A stretch of DNA of 64,000 nt from Nocardia amikacinitolerans NBRC 108937 (GCF_001612615.1 NZ_BDAU01000002.1:124001-188000), one strand, 5' to 3'. Shown: positions 35,084-44,792, counted from the first letter of the stretch. Program-made: numbers and translations. Notes: generated by a model from the sequence alone, not told the origin.

Positions 35084-38000
35084 TCAGCTCGGTGGTGCGA
35101 GTACTGCGATGTCGCTGCCCAGACCGAGGACGATTTCGGACCCGGGGGCCACGGCGACCAGTGGTTGCGGAGTCGGACTGTCGATGACCGCGGATGCGGA
35201 CATGGTCCTCAGACTCCAAATGCGCGTGGTCTGGTCGCCGCTGGCGGTGACTGCGACGGGGTTACCGTCGATGACGGTGCACGCCACCGCGTTCACCCAG
35301 TCGGTGTGGCCGGTCAGGGTGGCACGTTCCACCTTGCTGGTCAGATCCCACACCCGAACCGTGTTGTCGCTGCTGCCGGTGACCGCGACAGGGCGACCGT
35401 CGATGATCGTGCACGCCACCGCGTACACCGAGCCGGTATGGCCGGTGAGAGCCGCGCGCTCGACCCCGGTAGCCAGATCCCACACCCGCACCGTGTGCTC
35501 GTCGCCGCCCGTGACGACGACCGGATGGCCATCGATGACGGTGCACGCCACCGCGTAAACCGAGCCGCTGTGGCCGGTGACGGTGGCACGTTCCACTCCG
35601 CCGGCCAGATCCCACACCCGAATCGTGTTGTCGTCGCTGCCGGTGACCGCGACAGGGCGACCGTCGACAACGGCGCACGCCACCGCTCGCACCGTGCCGC
35701 TATGGCCGGTAAGAGCCGCGCACTGGACCCCGGTCGCCAGATCCCACACCCGAACCGTGTGATCATCGCGGCCGGTGACCGCCACAGGGCGACCGTCGAC
35801 AACGGCGCACGCCACCGCTCGCACCCAGCTGGTGTGACCTGAGAGGGTCGCGCGCTCGACCCCGGCGGCCAGATCCCACACCCGCACCGTGTCGTCCATG
35901 CCCGCGGTGACTGCGATTACCGCGCTTTCCGTCCTTTCAGTGGCGATTGCGACTACCCGGTCGGTGTGACCGGTTGTCGGACTTTCATATTCGGCGGTTT
36001 CGAGGTCCCATACCCGCACCGTGTGGTCATCGCCGCCGGTTGCCACGATTGGGTGGCCATCGATGTCGAGGCACGCCACCGCTCGCACCGTGTCGGTATG
36101 GCCAGTGAGAGCCGCGCGCTCGACCCCGGTTGCCAGATCCCACACCCGCACCGTGTGGTCGTCGCTGCCGGTGACCGCGACAGGGCGGCCATCGACAACA
36201 GCGCACGCCACCGACCTCACCGTGCCGGTATGGCCAGTGAGAGCCGCGCGCTCGACCCTGGTAGCCAGATCCCACACCCGCACCATGTTGTCGTCGCTGC
36301 CGACGACAACAACCGGGTGGCCATCGATGACGATGCACGCCACCGAAGTCACCCAGCTGGTGTGGCCGGTGAGAGTCGCACGCTCGACACCGGTAGCCAG
36401 ATCCCACACCCGCACGGTGTTGTCGTAGCCGCCGGTGACCGCCACAGGGTGGCCATCGATGACGGTGCACGCCACCGAGTACACCCCGTTGGTGCCGGTG
36501 AGGGTGGCGCGCTCGACCCCGGCGACCAGATCCCACACCCGCACCGTGTTGTCGTCGCTGGCGGTGACCACCACCGGGCGGCCATCGACAACGGTGCACG
36601 CCACCGAAGTCACCCAGTTGGTGTGGCCGGTGAGAGTCGCACGCTCGACCCCGGCGACCAGATCCCACACCCGCACCGTGTGGTCGTTGCCGCCGGTGAC
36701 CGCGACAGGGCGGCCATCGACAACGGTGCACGCCACCGAAGTCACCCGGTCGGTGTGGCCGGTGAGAGTCGCACGCTCGACCCCGGTAGCCAGATCCCAC
36801 ACCCCCACGGTGCGCTCGTCGCTACCGGTGACCACCACCGGGTGGCCATCGACAACGGTGCACGCCACCGAGGTCACCCAGTAAGCGTGGCTGGTGAGGG
36901 TGGCGCGGTGGGCGTGGTGGGTGAGGTTGCCAGTGGCCCATTGGCAAGGCCAGGTGAGGGTGCGGTTGAGTTGCTGTTGTTGGTTGGAGGCGTGGAAGCG
37001 TGCGGCGTCGATCGCCAGGATTTGGCGTCGTCGCTGTGCAGGCAGGGCAGCGTGGTGGACGGCTGAGCAGCGGTAGATCGCGCGGGTTTGGCGTCCGGTG
37101 TCGGTGGTGACGGTGTGCAGTGCGGCTAGCAGAGTCGTCGGTTCGGCTTGGACGAGGTAGTCCATGTCTGTGATCAGGTCATCGACGAGCCCGGCTTGGC
37201 CGGCATGGGTGGCCAGATGACGCAGTGTGTAGGGGTGCGCGCGTGACCAATCACGCTGTCCGTCGGCGGTGACAGGCACCCGCTGGCGAAGGACATCGAC
37301 GAACATCGCGTGGATGCGTGCCGGGTCGACGTCGTGAGCGAGGTGTTCGGCGAGGGCTTGGTGGTAGAGGCGATAGGCCGAACGACCGGCTTCGGTGGCC
37401 TCGACAACGTAGGAACCGGCGGTGCGGCGCAGCCACATCAGGTCGTGATCGCTGTAGTCGATACCGGCGATCCGGGATGCCAGCGCCGCCCAGAGGTCCT
37501 CCCACGGTAGACCTTGTCCTTGCGCGAAGGCCAAGGGCCGCAGCAGGTTCCGGGCGCGGTCGGCGTGCTCGCGGAGCCGGGACCGCAGGTCGTTGTGCAT
37601 GGCCTCGCCGGGCAGCCTCGGCAGACTACGCTGCCAGGCGCGGTCGGCGGGGTCGGGCACGTCGGGGCCGGCGGACAGGGTCGCTGCCACGATCCGCGCG
37701 ACCAGAAACGACGGGTCGGCTTGCTCGGCGACCGCGGCGGCGACCGCGCGGATCAGCGCGGGAGGCTGGCTGGTGTAGACGGTGTTCGGGTCGGCTTCGA
37801 GAAGTCCGCGAACCGCGTAGGTGGTCAACGCTGAGAGGTCGGCGTATCGGGGCGCGTCCAGATCGATCGCGCGGTCGCGATCGGTGCCGAGGTTGCCCAG
37901 CAGGAACGGACGGGTCCCGACCAGCAGGCGCACACGCTCACCGGCATGGTCGATCAACGGCCGCAACAGTTTCCGGGTCAGCAGATCGGGATCAGCGGCT

Positions 38001-39262
38001 TCGTCGAGGGCGTCGACGAGCACTGTGAACGGCGCGGATCGGTGTGCCAGTCCGTCGAGGAGTTCACCGACCGTCGCGGCCGTGAGGTGCGCGGCGGCGG
38101 CGATACCGTCGCGGACTTGGTCGACGGTGAGGTTCTGGGCATAGATCGCCACATCCACCGCGCCGCTCGGCGGTATGGCCGCCGAAGGGAGGCCGAGGGC
38201 GTCGACGGGGACGGTGCGCCGATAGTCGGGGTGCGTGAGGGTTGTGATCATTCCGAGGACAGCGGTTTTGCCGGAGCCGGGGTCGCCGGTGACCGCCAGG
38301 AACGGTCGGGTTGGTTCGGGATGGGTGAGCCAGCGGGTGATGTCGATCAGCGCGGTGTGGCGTCCGCAGAACCACCAGCCCTTGTTGTCGCGGTTGCCCA
38401 TCGCACGCACGAGCAGCCGGGTGCGGAACTCGATGTCGCGGCGCTCGGTATGGGTTTCCCATTCGCTGGCCTGCTGCAACGCCAGATCCACCTCGGTCAA
38501 ACGTGGGTCACGGCGGGGATTGGGCATAAACGGCGGGATCTGTCCGCCCAGCCGCACCTGGGTCCACTCGATGTTCTGACCGTGCGACTTGTCGAGGTCG
38601 CTGCCGATCGCGGCGATCACGGTGTCGAGAGGCAACGTGTCAGGACTGTAGCCCGCGGTCGCCAACGACTCGACGGCTTCCTGGAACAGTTGGGGGAACA
38701 CACCGGCTCGAGCCCACTGCATGGGTTGGGTGGAACTGACGACCACCACCCCTGTGCCGGACTCCTCGTTCCAATGTTCCGTGTACGACGACAGCGCAGC
38801 GGCGGTGAAGTCGGCACCGCCTTGACCGGAGTAACAGGTATCGAGAATCAACAGCAGTCGCCGAACTTCCGTGCCCAACAGCATCTGCCGCGCCAACGCC
38901 GCGGTCGCTACCGCGGCCTCGATATCCTCGGGATCGGTGTCCGCGGTCACCAGGACGTGCTCACCGGTGGCATCCAAGCGTTCGCCGTGGCCGGTGAAAT
39001 ACACCGCGATCAGATCGTCACTGCGCCGGTCCGGGGACTTGCAGAACTTGCGCAGCTCCCGTGTCAACTGGGTGGAGGTCGGATTCATCCCGAGTGTATC
39101 GACCAAGGTGTAACCGAACTGCTCGGTGAACAATCCGATCATCCGCGCCCGCGCCTGCTCCAATCCCGGTGTGTCCCAGTGCGGAGCGTCGGTATGGGAT
39201 TCGACGGCGGTCGCGATCAGAAACCGTCGCGGACTCCCGTCCGCGCTGTGATCAGTGAGCAT
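35084..39262 (-). CDS. Caspase - STAND ATPase - WD40 protein (1392 aa)
   Basis: Three modules are visible. Residues 10-245 form a caspase-like C14 peptidase with catalytic His92 (FTGHGE) and Cys143 (LDTCYSG). Residues 290-780 are a STAND/NACHT-like ATPase with Walker A GDPGSGKT (326-333), Walker B VLVDALDEA (414-422) and a helical region. Residues from about 785 carry 13 WD40 repeats of 44 residues plus a degenerate blade, enough for two seven-bladed propellers. The inferred mechanism is a sensor propeller, an ATPase switch and a protease effector. It overlaps the upstream hydrolase gene by 11 bases. No signal peptide or membrane segment. Confidence 0.88.
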   Translation of the reverse strand: MLTDHSADGSPRRFLIATAVESHTDAPHWDTPGLEQARARMIGLFTEQFGYTLVDTLGMNPTSTQLTRELRKFCKSPDRRSDDLIAVYFTGHGERLDATGEHVLVTADTDPEDIEAAVATAALARQMLLGTEVRRLLLILDTCYSGQGGADFTAAALSSYTEHWNEESGTGVVVVSSTQPMQWARAGVFPQLFQEAVESLATAGYSPDTLPLDTVIAAIGSDLDKSHGQNIEWTQVRLGGQIPPFMPNPRRDPRLTEVDLALQQASEWETHTERRDIEFRTRLLVRAMGNRDNKGWWFCGRHTALIDITRWLTHPEPTRPFLAVTGDPGSGKTAVLGMITTLTHPDYRRTVPVDALGLPSAAIPPSGAVDVAIYAQNLTVDQVRDGIAAAAHLTAATVGELLDGLAHRSAPFTVLVDALDEAADPDLLTRKLLRPLIDHAGERVRLLVGTRPFLLGNLGTDRDRAIDLDAPRYADLSALTTYAVRGLLEADPNTVYTSQPPALIRAVAAAVAEQADPSFLVARIVAATLSAGPDVPDPADRAWQRSLPRLPGEAMHNDLRSRLREHADRARNLLRPLAFAQGQGLPWEDLWAALASRIAGIDYSDHDLMWLRRTAGSYVVEATEAGRSAYRLYHQALAEHLAHDVDPARIHAMFVDVLRQRVPVTADGQRDWSRAHPYTLRHLATHAGQAGLVDDLITDMDYLVQAEPTTLLAALHTVTTDTGRQTRAIYRCSAVHHAALPAQRRRQILAIDAARFHASNQQQQLNRTLTWPCQWATGNLTHHAHRATLTSHAYWVTSVACTVVDGHPVVVTGSDERTVGVWDLATGVERATLTGHTDRVTSVACTVVDGRPVAVTGGNDHTVRVWDLVAGVERATLTGHTNWVTSVACTVVDGRPVVVTASDDNTVRVWDLVAGVERATLTGTNGVYSVACTVIDGHPVAVTGGYDNTVRVWDLATGVERATLTGHTSWVTSVACIVIDGHPVVVVGSDDNMVRVWDLATRVERAALTGHTGTVRSVACAVVDGRPVAVTGSDDHTVRVWDLATGVERAALTGHTDTVRAVACLDIDGHPIVATGGDDHTVRVWDLETAEYESPTTGHTDRVVAIATERTESAVIAVTAGMDDTVRVWDLAAGVERATLSGHTSWVRAVACAVVDGRPVAVTGRDDHTVRVWDLATGVQCAALTGHSGTVRAVACAVVDGRPVAVTGSDDNTIRVWDLAGGVERATVTGHSGSVYAVACTVIDGHPVVVTGGDEHTVRVWDLATGVERAALTGHTGSVYAVACTIIDGRPVAVTGSSDNTVRVWDLTSKVERATLTGHTDWVNAVACTVIDGNPVAVTASGDQTTRIWSLRTMSASAVIDSPTPQPLVAVAPGSEIVLGLGSDIAVLAPPS
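35200..36907 (-). repeat. 13 tandem 132-bp WD40 repeats
   Basis: The repeats encode 44-residue blades of the form RATLTGHT-xxV-x-SVAC-VVDG-PVAVTG-xDxTVRVWDLATGVE. Long stretches are almost identical between units at DNA level (for example GATCCCACACCCGCACC), pointing to recent duplication or gene conversion. Differences concentrate just after GHT and before TVRVWD. Confidence 0.9.
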
Positions 39263-40124
39263 GCAGACCGTCCGCGATCGCCCGTCCGGTCAGGGCGTCG
39301 GTCAGGTACGGTACCGCACTGTGGGCGTGAACACCATTGTGCACCAACGCATCCCACACTCGGTGTGCGAAGGTCGCGCCGAATAAGGGGTCGAGTCGCT
39401 TGACCAACGCGACGATATCGCCGCTGTCAGCGATATTCGTCCATACCAGCTCCGGACGTCCCGGCCACGCGGCGACACCGTCGTTGGGCGGAGGGTCGAG
39501 GCGGTCGAAGATCAGGTTCGGAATTCCCAACGGCGATCCCAAGGTCACCAACGCCGCCACCCGGTGATCCGGTGTCGAACACAGTGCTTCGTAGGCGACC
39601 ACCGAACCCAGCGAATGCGCCACCACCACTCGGGTATCGGCGGTGATCACCGCTTTCACCCGATCGCGGATCCGCTCACGCAACTCGGGTTCGAAGAGGT
39701 ATCGGCGCACTTGCTTCACATTTCCGACCATGCCGCGCACCGCCACCCCCGCGAAGAATCGCGACTTGGACAACTGATGCAGGATCGCCTGCATCGGTAC
39801 CGGAGTGCGCGCCAAACTCCGATCACCGGGCAAGCGCACCGCCGCATCGTTCTGCGCGGCGGCCTCCCACCACCGCACCAGCAACTCCTGCTCCCACCCC
39901 GGTTGGACGTCTCCCGGTCCGTACCACGGCTCACGCACCGACAGGAACTGTCCCGGTGGCCGGAATAGATCGCCGTAGAAACCCGCCGCCACTTCCTCCG
40001 GTGCCAACGCTGCCGCGCCGGCCAGAGACAGTCCGCTGTTCAGCGCCGGCAGCCACTCCTTCAGCATCACATCACCACCGGACACCTGAGCGCCGATCCC
40101 ATGCACACACACCACCCGTGCCAC
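39252..40124 (-). CDS. Alpha/beta hydrolase upstream of caspase-STAND gene
   Basis: A 290-residue alpha/beta hydrolase with the N-terminal oxyanion segment VVCVHGIG and nucleophile motif AHSLGS (GxSxG type), resembling bacterial lipase-like proteins. Its stop lies inside the caspase gene start (11-base overlap), so the two are produced together. Such small hydrolases accompany several STAND/caspase conflict systems as a possible second effector or phospholipase; here that is inferred. GTG start at 40124, preceded by a purine-rich GGAGAGGGGG stretch. Confidence 0.82.
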   Translation of the reverse strand: MARVVCVHGIGAQVSGGDVMLKEWLPALNSGLSLAGAAALAPEEVAAGFYGDLFRPPGQFLSVREPWYGPGDVQPGWEQELLVRWWEAAAQNDAAVRLPGDRSLARTPVPMQAILHQLSKSRFFAGVAVRGMVGNVKQVRRYLFEPELRERIRDRVKAVITADTRVVVAHSLGSVVAYEALCSTPDHRVAALVTLGSPLGIPNLIFDRLDPPPNDGVAAWPGRPELVWTNIADSGDIVALVKRLDPLFGATFAHRVWDALVHNGVHAHSAVPYLTDALTGRAIADGLHAH

Positions 40125-40295
40125 CCCGAACCCCCTCTCCCCGGACTACCAGACCCGGAACGAGAACCCTATCGGCACAGCGACGGCGAGTGTCACGTGT
40201 CGAACACGGCGTGTCACAACATAATCCGCGAATCAACCGGAGTGCATACCAGGGGCGTTCAGACCGTCCACGAGCCGATCGAGGAGGAATAGCCC

Positions 40296-41291
40296 TCAGC
40301 AGGCTTGACCCGGACCGGTGAGTCGGTGTGCCAGGAGGAAGTCCATCATCCGCCGCTGCAGCGTGAGGCCCGACGCGGACTGCATGAGCAGCCCGCCGCC
40401 GATGTGGTCCGGCCCGAGGGGCGTTACGAATTGCGCTAGTTCACAGCCTCTTTCGGTGTAGTGCTCGATGGTCGCTGGGACCGGGTCCGCGGTGGTGGTG
40501 ATCGCCGTCGGCGCGTCGGCGAGGGTGAGGTTGCCCGCCCGCCGATAGGCGCCGAGCCACTGCAGGATGTTGGCGCGGCCGATCGGGTAGAGGCTGGTCT
40601 GATCGGCGAAGTCCTGGAGGAAGAAGGCCGGGACCGGGCGGGCCCTGGGGCCCATCGACGCGACGATGGTGGCGCCGGTGAGATCCGCTGCGGGCGGCCG
40701 CAGGCTCATGCCGTGCGGTCCACCCGCCATCGGGGCTATGGCGGCGTACAGATCCGGATACGTCGCCGCCATCACGGTGCTCATACCGCCGCCCGCGGAG
40801 TAGCCGCCGACGTACACGCGGGCGCGGTCGATCCCGAACTCCTCGATCAGGGTTTCGGTGATGCCCGCGACGATCGAGGGCTCACCGGTGCCGCGATCCT
40901 GGTTGGCGGGGTCGAACCAGTTCCAGCACCAGCGTTCGTTGGCGTCCCTGATCTGGATCGGATACGCGAGGACGAAGCCCAGCTCGTCGGCGATCCTGGT
41001 CAGCGAGAAGCCGTTGTCGGCCAGCTGCGCTTCGGGATCGGTGCAGCCGTGCAGGTAGATCATCAGGGGTTTGCCCGCCGTGTCGCCCGGCGGCACGTGC
41101 AGGTAGTAGCTTCGAGTGCCCGCCGCGTTGGTGTAGGTGCGGTGGGTGATCTCGGCCGCGTCCGCGCGCGAACCACCGAGCGCGACAAGGCCCGAGGCCA
41201 GCAGCAGCACGGCGACCATGGCCGCCAGTCGATTCCGAGAGATGACGCGGTCGATCAACTGCACTCCCCACACGAAAGCACCGGCTCGCAT
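40296..41291 (-). CDS. Secreted PHB-depolymerase/CE1-type esterase (LpqC-like)
   Basis: A 331-residue exported protein. After a short basic N-terminus, LAAMVAVLLLASGLVALGGSR is a signal peptide. The catalytic elbow GYSAGGG and oxyanion LHGCTD are typical of CE1/feruloyl-esterase and polyhydroxybutyrate depolymerase-like enzymes, with His near the C-terminus (DHIGGG). It acts outside the membrane on esters. Start is ATG 41291, with GTG 41264 or TTG 41258 as alternatives. Confidence 0.83.
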   Translation of the reverse strand: MRAGAFVWGVQLIDRVISRNRLAAMVAVLLLASGLVALGGSRADAAEITHRTYTNAAGTRSYYLHVPPGDTAGKPLMIYLHGCTDPEAQLADNGFSLTRIADELGFVLAYPIQIRDANERWCWNWFDPANQDRGTGEPSIVAGITETLIEEFGIDRARVYVGGYSAGGGMSTVMAATYPDLYAAIAPMAGGPHGMSLRPPAADLTGATIVASMGPRARPVPAFFLQDFADQTSLYPIGRANILQWLGAYRRAGNLTLADAPTAITTTADPVPATIEHYTERGCELAQFVTPLGPDHIGGGLLMQSASGLTLQRRMMDFLLAHRLTGPGQAC

Positions 41292-41632
41292 CTCGGGGCA
41301 ATCCTTCGATGCGGGAGCGGGCTCTGCCGAGCACCCCGCTCCGTTTGAAGGATAGCCATTCCAAATAGTGTCGCGGTGTTGACCGACCCTTGCGGCAGCC
41401 GATCTCGGTCACCGCTGTGGCACTTATTCAGCAGCGGCAGAATCGGATTCGGGGAATTGGAACTGCCAGAGGATCATCGCAGGAACGCCGTTGTTGGCCG
41501 CGGCCGCGGCGTCGGGTGTCAGTCCGGCCAGGGACCACGGCCAACGTCCCAGGGACCGGGATCGGTGGTGCGGTGCGGATGGCGGTGCGGTCGGGCCGTC
41601 ACCACGGCAGCAGAAGTACTGATGAGCACGGG
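41292..41632. other. Intergenic region with a possible gene remnant
   Basis: No complete gene is supported here. On the minus strand, 41424-41530 reads a coding-like C-terminal tail (GVPAMILWQFQFPESDSAAAE) without an upstream domain, so it could be debris of a lost gene. The esterase promoter probably lies just right of 41291. Confidence 0.35.
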
Positions 41633-42139
41633 ATGATGACAATCATGGACGCTGCGCAGATCACCGCCGCTCTGGATGACGTATTCGATCACGCCATCGT
41701 CTTCCACGGATTCACCGACTACATGCGCGACTACGACGTCTTCATCTACGCCACCGCCGACCCTCGGACAGGCCCACGACCCGAGTATCTGCGATACCGG
41801 TTCAAGTATTGCGTTCGCGCGACGGTCGATTCCGCTGTGCCCCCGGATGTTTGGGCTCGCTCGCTCGACGAGCGCCTCGTCGACTATGAAACCGGTCGTG
41901 AACTCGATGGTTACGTCTGGGGTACGCGATGGCAATGCCTCTACCCCGGCGCCAGGCTGGTGGGCGATTCGGCGGAGGCCACCGCATGGTCCACGCGACT
42001 CGGATTGCCCTTCCACGAGGCGCGGATCGAGACGAATGGACACAACCTCACAATGGTCTTCTCAGACCTTCAGGTCGATGCCGTCGAAGCGGGACTCGCG
42101 CCCTTCGTTGTGCCGGATGACGGCAGCGCCCACACATGA
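41633..42139 (+). CDS. YxiG-like family protein (168 aa)
   Basis: The product begins MMTIMDAAQITAALDDVFD and continues with FHGFTDYMRDYDVFIYATAD and a GYVWGTRWQCLYPG core. These features match a family seen in streptomycetes and Nocardia and resembling Bacillus YxiG-type proteins; its function is not known. ATG at 41633 is used; 41636 and 41645 are alternatives. No signal peptide. Confidence 0.65.
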   Translation: MMTIMDAAQITAALDDVFDHAIVFHGFTDYMRDYDVFIYATADPRTGPRPEYLRYRFKYCVRATVDSAVPPDVWARSLDERLVDYETGRELDGYVWGTRWQCLYPGARLVGDSAEATAWSTRLGLPFHEARIETNGHNLTMVFSDLQVDAVEAGLAPFVVPDDGSAHT

Positions 42140-42395
42140 TTCCGCCAGAGTAGTAGCGGCGGAGCTGTCTGCCATGGCCGTCGTTCGAAGGCGGGTCCTC
42201 GAACTCGTAGCCCCTTGTACCAGAGATCGCCGCATCCGAATGCTGTGCGCCACGCAGTTGCACTCCGATAGCTGTGCTGGTCTGCCAGCTGCTCGAAACA
42301 AGTAGTCGATTACTCGCGTCGGCGTGTCGCGAGGGGCGAAGGCTTGGTGTCGAGCAGGGATCGGGCGGCGATGAGCCGGGCTTTCGGAGGTGGTC
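42140..42395. other. Intergenic region, no gene seen
   Basis: These 256 bases hold only short frames with shadow-like composition. A GGAGG site at 42386-42390 belongs to the following gene. No terminator hairpin was recognised. Confidence 0.4.
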
Positions 42396-43196
42396 ATGAC
42401 CAGTGGGGCGCGGGCGTTCCTCGTCGCCGGAGCGGCGGCGGGGGCGTTCGGTGCGGGGCTGGTGCCGATTGCCGGGTCGACGCCCACGAACAGCGAGCCC
42501 GCCTGGCCGACGGACACGACCGAATGCTGTGACACGTCGTACGTGCCGCCGAGCACGGACCCGCCCGTGACCGTTACGACGATCGATCCGCCCGTGACCG
42601 TTACGACGATCGATCCGCCCGTGACTACGGCGAACGATTCGACGGTAGCCACCACGACGAACGATCCGCGAGTGACTACGGCGAACGATTCGTCCGTGGC
42701 CACCACGACGAACGATCCGCAGGAAGCCACGACGACCGATCCGCAGGCGACGACCACCACCGCACAGCCGACCGTCCCTACCACCACCGGATCATTCGTC
42801 GCGCCACCGTTCGGCACGACTTCGCCGACCGCGCGCCCGATCGTCACAACCATTACGCAGTCGGCTGTCCCGCCCCCGTTCGACACCGGTTCGCCGACCG
42901 CGTCACCGGTGGCTGAGGAAAAGCAGCAGGACAGACTCGGCGACGCACTGGGCGTCGGCGCGTTCCTCTTGGCGCTCGGCGGCGCGGCGCTCGTCACGCG
43001 TCGGCGGCGCGGGCGTCCTGCCGGTTCAGCGCCCGAGCACGCCCGTGACGCGCTATCGCCGCAGCTTCGCGTGCGGGTGGTCGGGGATAGACGGCCGTCC
43101 ATCCACGTTCGTGAGGTCGCCGGGGTCGGCGCTCCGGCGGCGCGGGTGCTGCTGACAGTCGGCGAGCCGCGGCTACAGGTCAGGGAGGTTCCATGA
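42396..43196 (+). CDS. Thr/Pro-rich surface protein with one membrane anchor
   Basis: A 266-residue protein. The N-terminus (residues 5-25) is signal-like. Residues 45-150 are almost only Thr/Pro/Val/Asp/Ala, with repeats of the type DPPVTVTTI and DSTVATTTNDP. A hydrophobic segment (ALGVGAFLLALGGAALV) is followed by an RRRRGR stop-transfer and a cytoplasmic tail of about 75 residues. It therefore has an extended extracellular stalk. The downstream gene overlaps by four bases, pointing to a joint role at the cell surface. Confidence 0.68.
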   Translation: MTSGARAFLVAGAAAGAFGAGLVPIAGSTPTNSEPAWPTDTTECCDTSYVPPSTDPPVTVTTIDPPVTVTTIDPPVTTANDSTVATTTNDPRVTTANDSSVATTTNDPQEATTTDPQATTTTAQPTVPTTTGSFVAPPFGTTSPTARPIVTTITQSAVPPPFDTGSPTASPVAEEKQQDRLGDALGVGAFLLALGGAALVTRRRRGRPAGSAPEHARDALSPQLRVRVVGDRRPSIHVREVAGVGAPAARVLLTVGEPRLQVREVP

Positions 43197-43840
43197 TGAC
43201 GAGTCCGGCAACGATCACGGCTCGGCAGGCACTCTTCGGTTGCGCCGCCCGTGAAGTCGTCGAACACGAGCTGGTCGAGCGCCTGCGTACGAGCGGTGTC
43301 GAGGGGCTGGCGCTGCGGCGCGCGCCGGTGGTCGCGGCGGGCCTGCGATCCACGGCGCTGTGTGAGGTGGTCAAGGCGGTCGACGGGCTGCTCGAGATCG
43401 ACCTGGGCGGGGTCGCGGTCGCGGGGTGGCGCCGCTACGAACGGCTGCGCGGCGCGGCGATGCGAACCCGCGCGGGCGGAGTCGAGCGGGTCGAGTTGTA
43501 CGCACACGAGGTCACCCGGACCTGCTGTCCGCGCCTCGAGGTCGTCGTCGGTGAGAACCGGATCGGCGAGTTCACCATGGAACTCGGTGTGGCGGTGCTC
43601 GTTCAGCCGCTCGCGGCCATCGTGCGCAACGGCATGCTGGTGGCACTTGGCCCCGGCGACTGCACCGTGACCGTGTCGCTCGGCGCGCCGGAAGCCGGGC
43701 CGATCATCAAGCGCGAGCGCGTATTCAAGGTGGCGAACGTGGTCGACCTGCGACGGCCGATCCCCCTTCTCCCCAACCAGCCCGCTCCGCCTCCCACATC
43801 ACCGCCCGACGGTTGGCCCCGGCCGTTGCCGCATCGTTGA
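43193..43840 (+). CDS. Hypothetical protein, 215 aa
   Basis: Overlaps the Thr/Pro-rich gene by four bases, so expression is coupled. It contains no recognised domain. The middle is a beta-rich region (VVGENRIGEFTMELGVAVL) and the C-terminal 25 residues are Pro-rich. No signal peptide. Function unknown. Confidence 0.6.
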   Translation: MMTSPATITARQALFGCAAREVVEHELVERLRTSGVEGLALRRAPVVAAGLRSTALCEVVKAVDGLLEIDLGGVAVAGWRRYERLRGAAMRTRAGGVERVELYAHEVTRTCCPRLEVVVGENRIGEFTMELGVAVLVQPLAAIVRNGMLVALGPGDCTVTVSLGAPEAGPIIKRERVFKVANVVDLRRPIPLLPNQPAPPPTSPPDGWPRPLPHR

Positions 43841-43857
43841 TCGACGGCGACCGGACC

Positions 43858-44649
43858 TCACGACGTGGCCGCGACCGGCGACGCCGCAATCATCCAGTTG
43901 CTGAACTCCACCGCCAGATGCCACTCGTGCTGGCGAATGAGCCTGGCGGGCACGGTAGCTGGGAACTGCACGGTCAGCAGTGCCTCGAGTGTGCCGTCAC
44001 GGTCACGGAACTGGTGGCGCACACCGCCGATGACCAGACCGTCGTCGAGGAGGGCTTGGCCCGCGATCTGGATGGGGTAGCCGGGATCGATCGGGACGGT
44101 CAGATTTTCGGTTTCGGCGTAGTCGATGAGGAACCGCGACGCCGCCGGTGCTCCGCCGGTTGTTTCGACGACTTCCTGACGTCCGTCGGGCAGGCCACGC
44201 AACAGGTAGTGGTCGGGGCAGGCGCCGATCATGTCGGTTTCGGCGTTGGCGGCGGTCAGATCGTCGAACCATGCGGCGAACCGCTCGGCGGAGTAGCCCG
44301 GTACTTCCAGACGGGTGATGGCGTGCTTGGTCCGCCCTCGGCTCGCGGCGACACCGACCCGAGTCATCCGCTCGGACAGCGCCAGCTCGCGCCTGAGCAT
44401 GGCGTAGACACCGGCATGGCCGAGCCGGGTCTTCAGCGTCGTCGATTCGGATCGCCGCACGTCGAGAGAAGCGCCGCGCACCTCATCGATGGTGCGGTCG
44501 GGCATGAGTTCGGCCATGCCGCGGCGGCCGAGCCGCGCGGCGAACTTCTGTAGCACCGCGTCGGCCCGGCGTGATTCCCACGCGAGCACCCGTTCACGCG
44601 AGACCGCTTTCCCGCCGACGATCGCGCGGATCTCGATGACCTCGACCAT
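43858..44649 (-). CDS. Hypothetical protein, 263 aa
   Basis: Convergent with the preceding pair. The N-terminal half is helical and basic and the C-terminal half is beta-rich (YPIQIAGQALLDDGLVIGGV). No known domain, signal or membrane segment is visible. It is probably lineage specific. The divergent TetR gene at 44840 may regulate it, as an inverted repeat lies between them. Confidence 0.62.
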   Translation of the reverse strand: MVEVIEIRAIVGGKAVSRERVLAWESRRADAVLQKFAARLGRRGMAELMPDRTIDEVRGASLDVRRSESTTLKTRLGHAGVYAMLRRELALSERMTRVGVAASRGRTKHAITRLEVPGYSAERFAAWFDDLTAANAETDMIGACPDHYLLRGLPDGRQEVVETTGGAPAASRFLIDYAETENLTVPIDPGYPIQIAGQALLDDGLVIGGVRHQFRDRDGTLEALLTVQFPATVPARLIRQHEWHLAVEFSNWMIAASPVAATS

Positions 44650-44792
44650 GGTTCCTGCCTCTCCTGTGCCCGCGAGTGGTTCTCCCCGCTGCGGCGTTCA
44701 CTCAGCCGTACACGCGCCGCTCACCGCAGGAGACCACGGAACCAAGCCGCGCGTTAACGCCATAAATTCTTGCTTTAAGCATGGAGCTACTA

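Noticed and set aside
35200..36907. Possible CRISPR or minisatellite array
   Set aside because: Period is 132 bp, in frame and codes for WD40 blades; there are no short repeats with unique spacers.
42540..42730. Short tandem repeats considered as CRISPR or regulatory repeats
   Set aside because: They code for Thr/Pro stalk repeats in frame.
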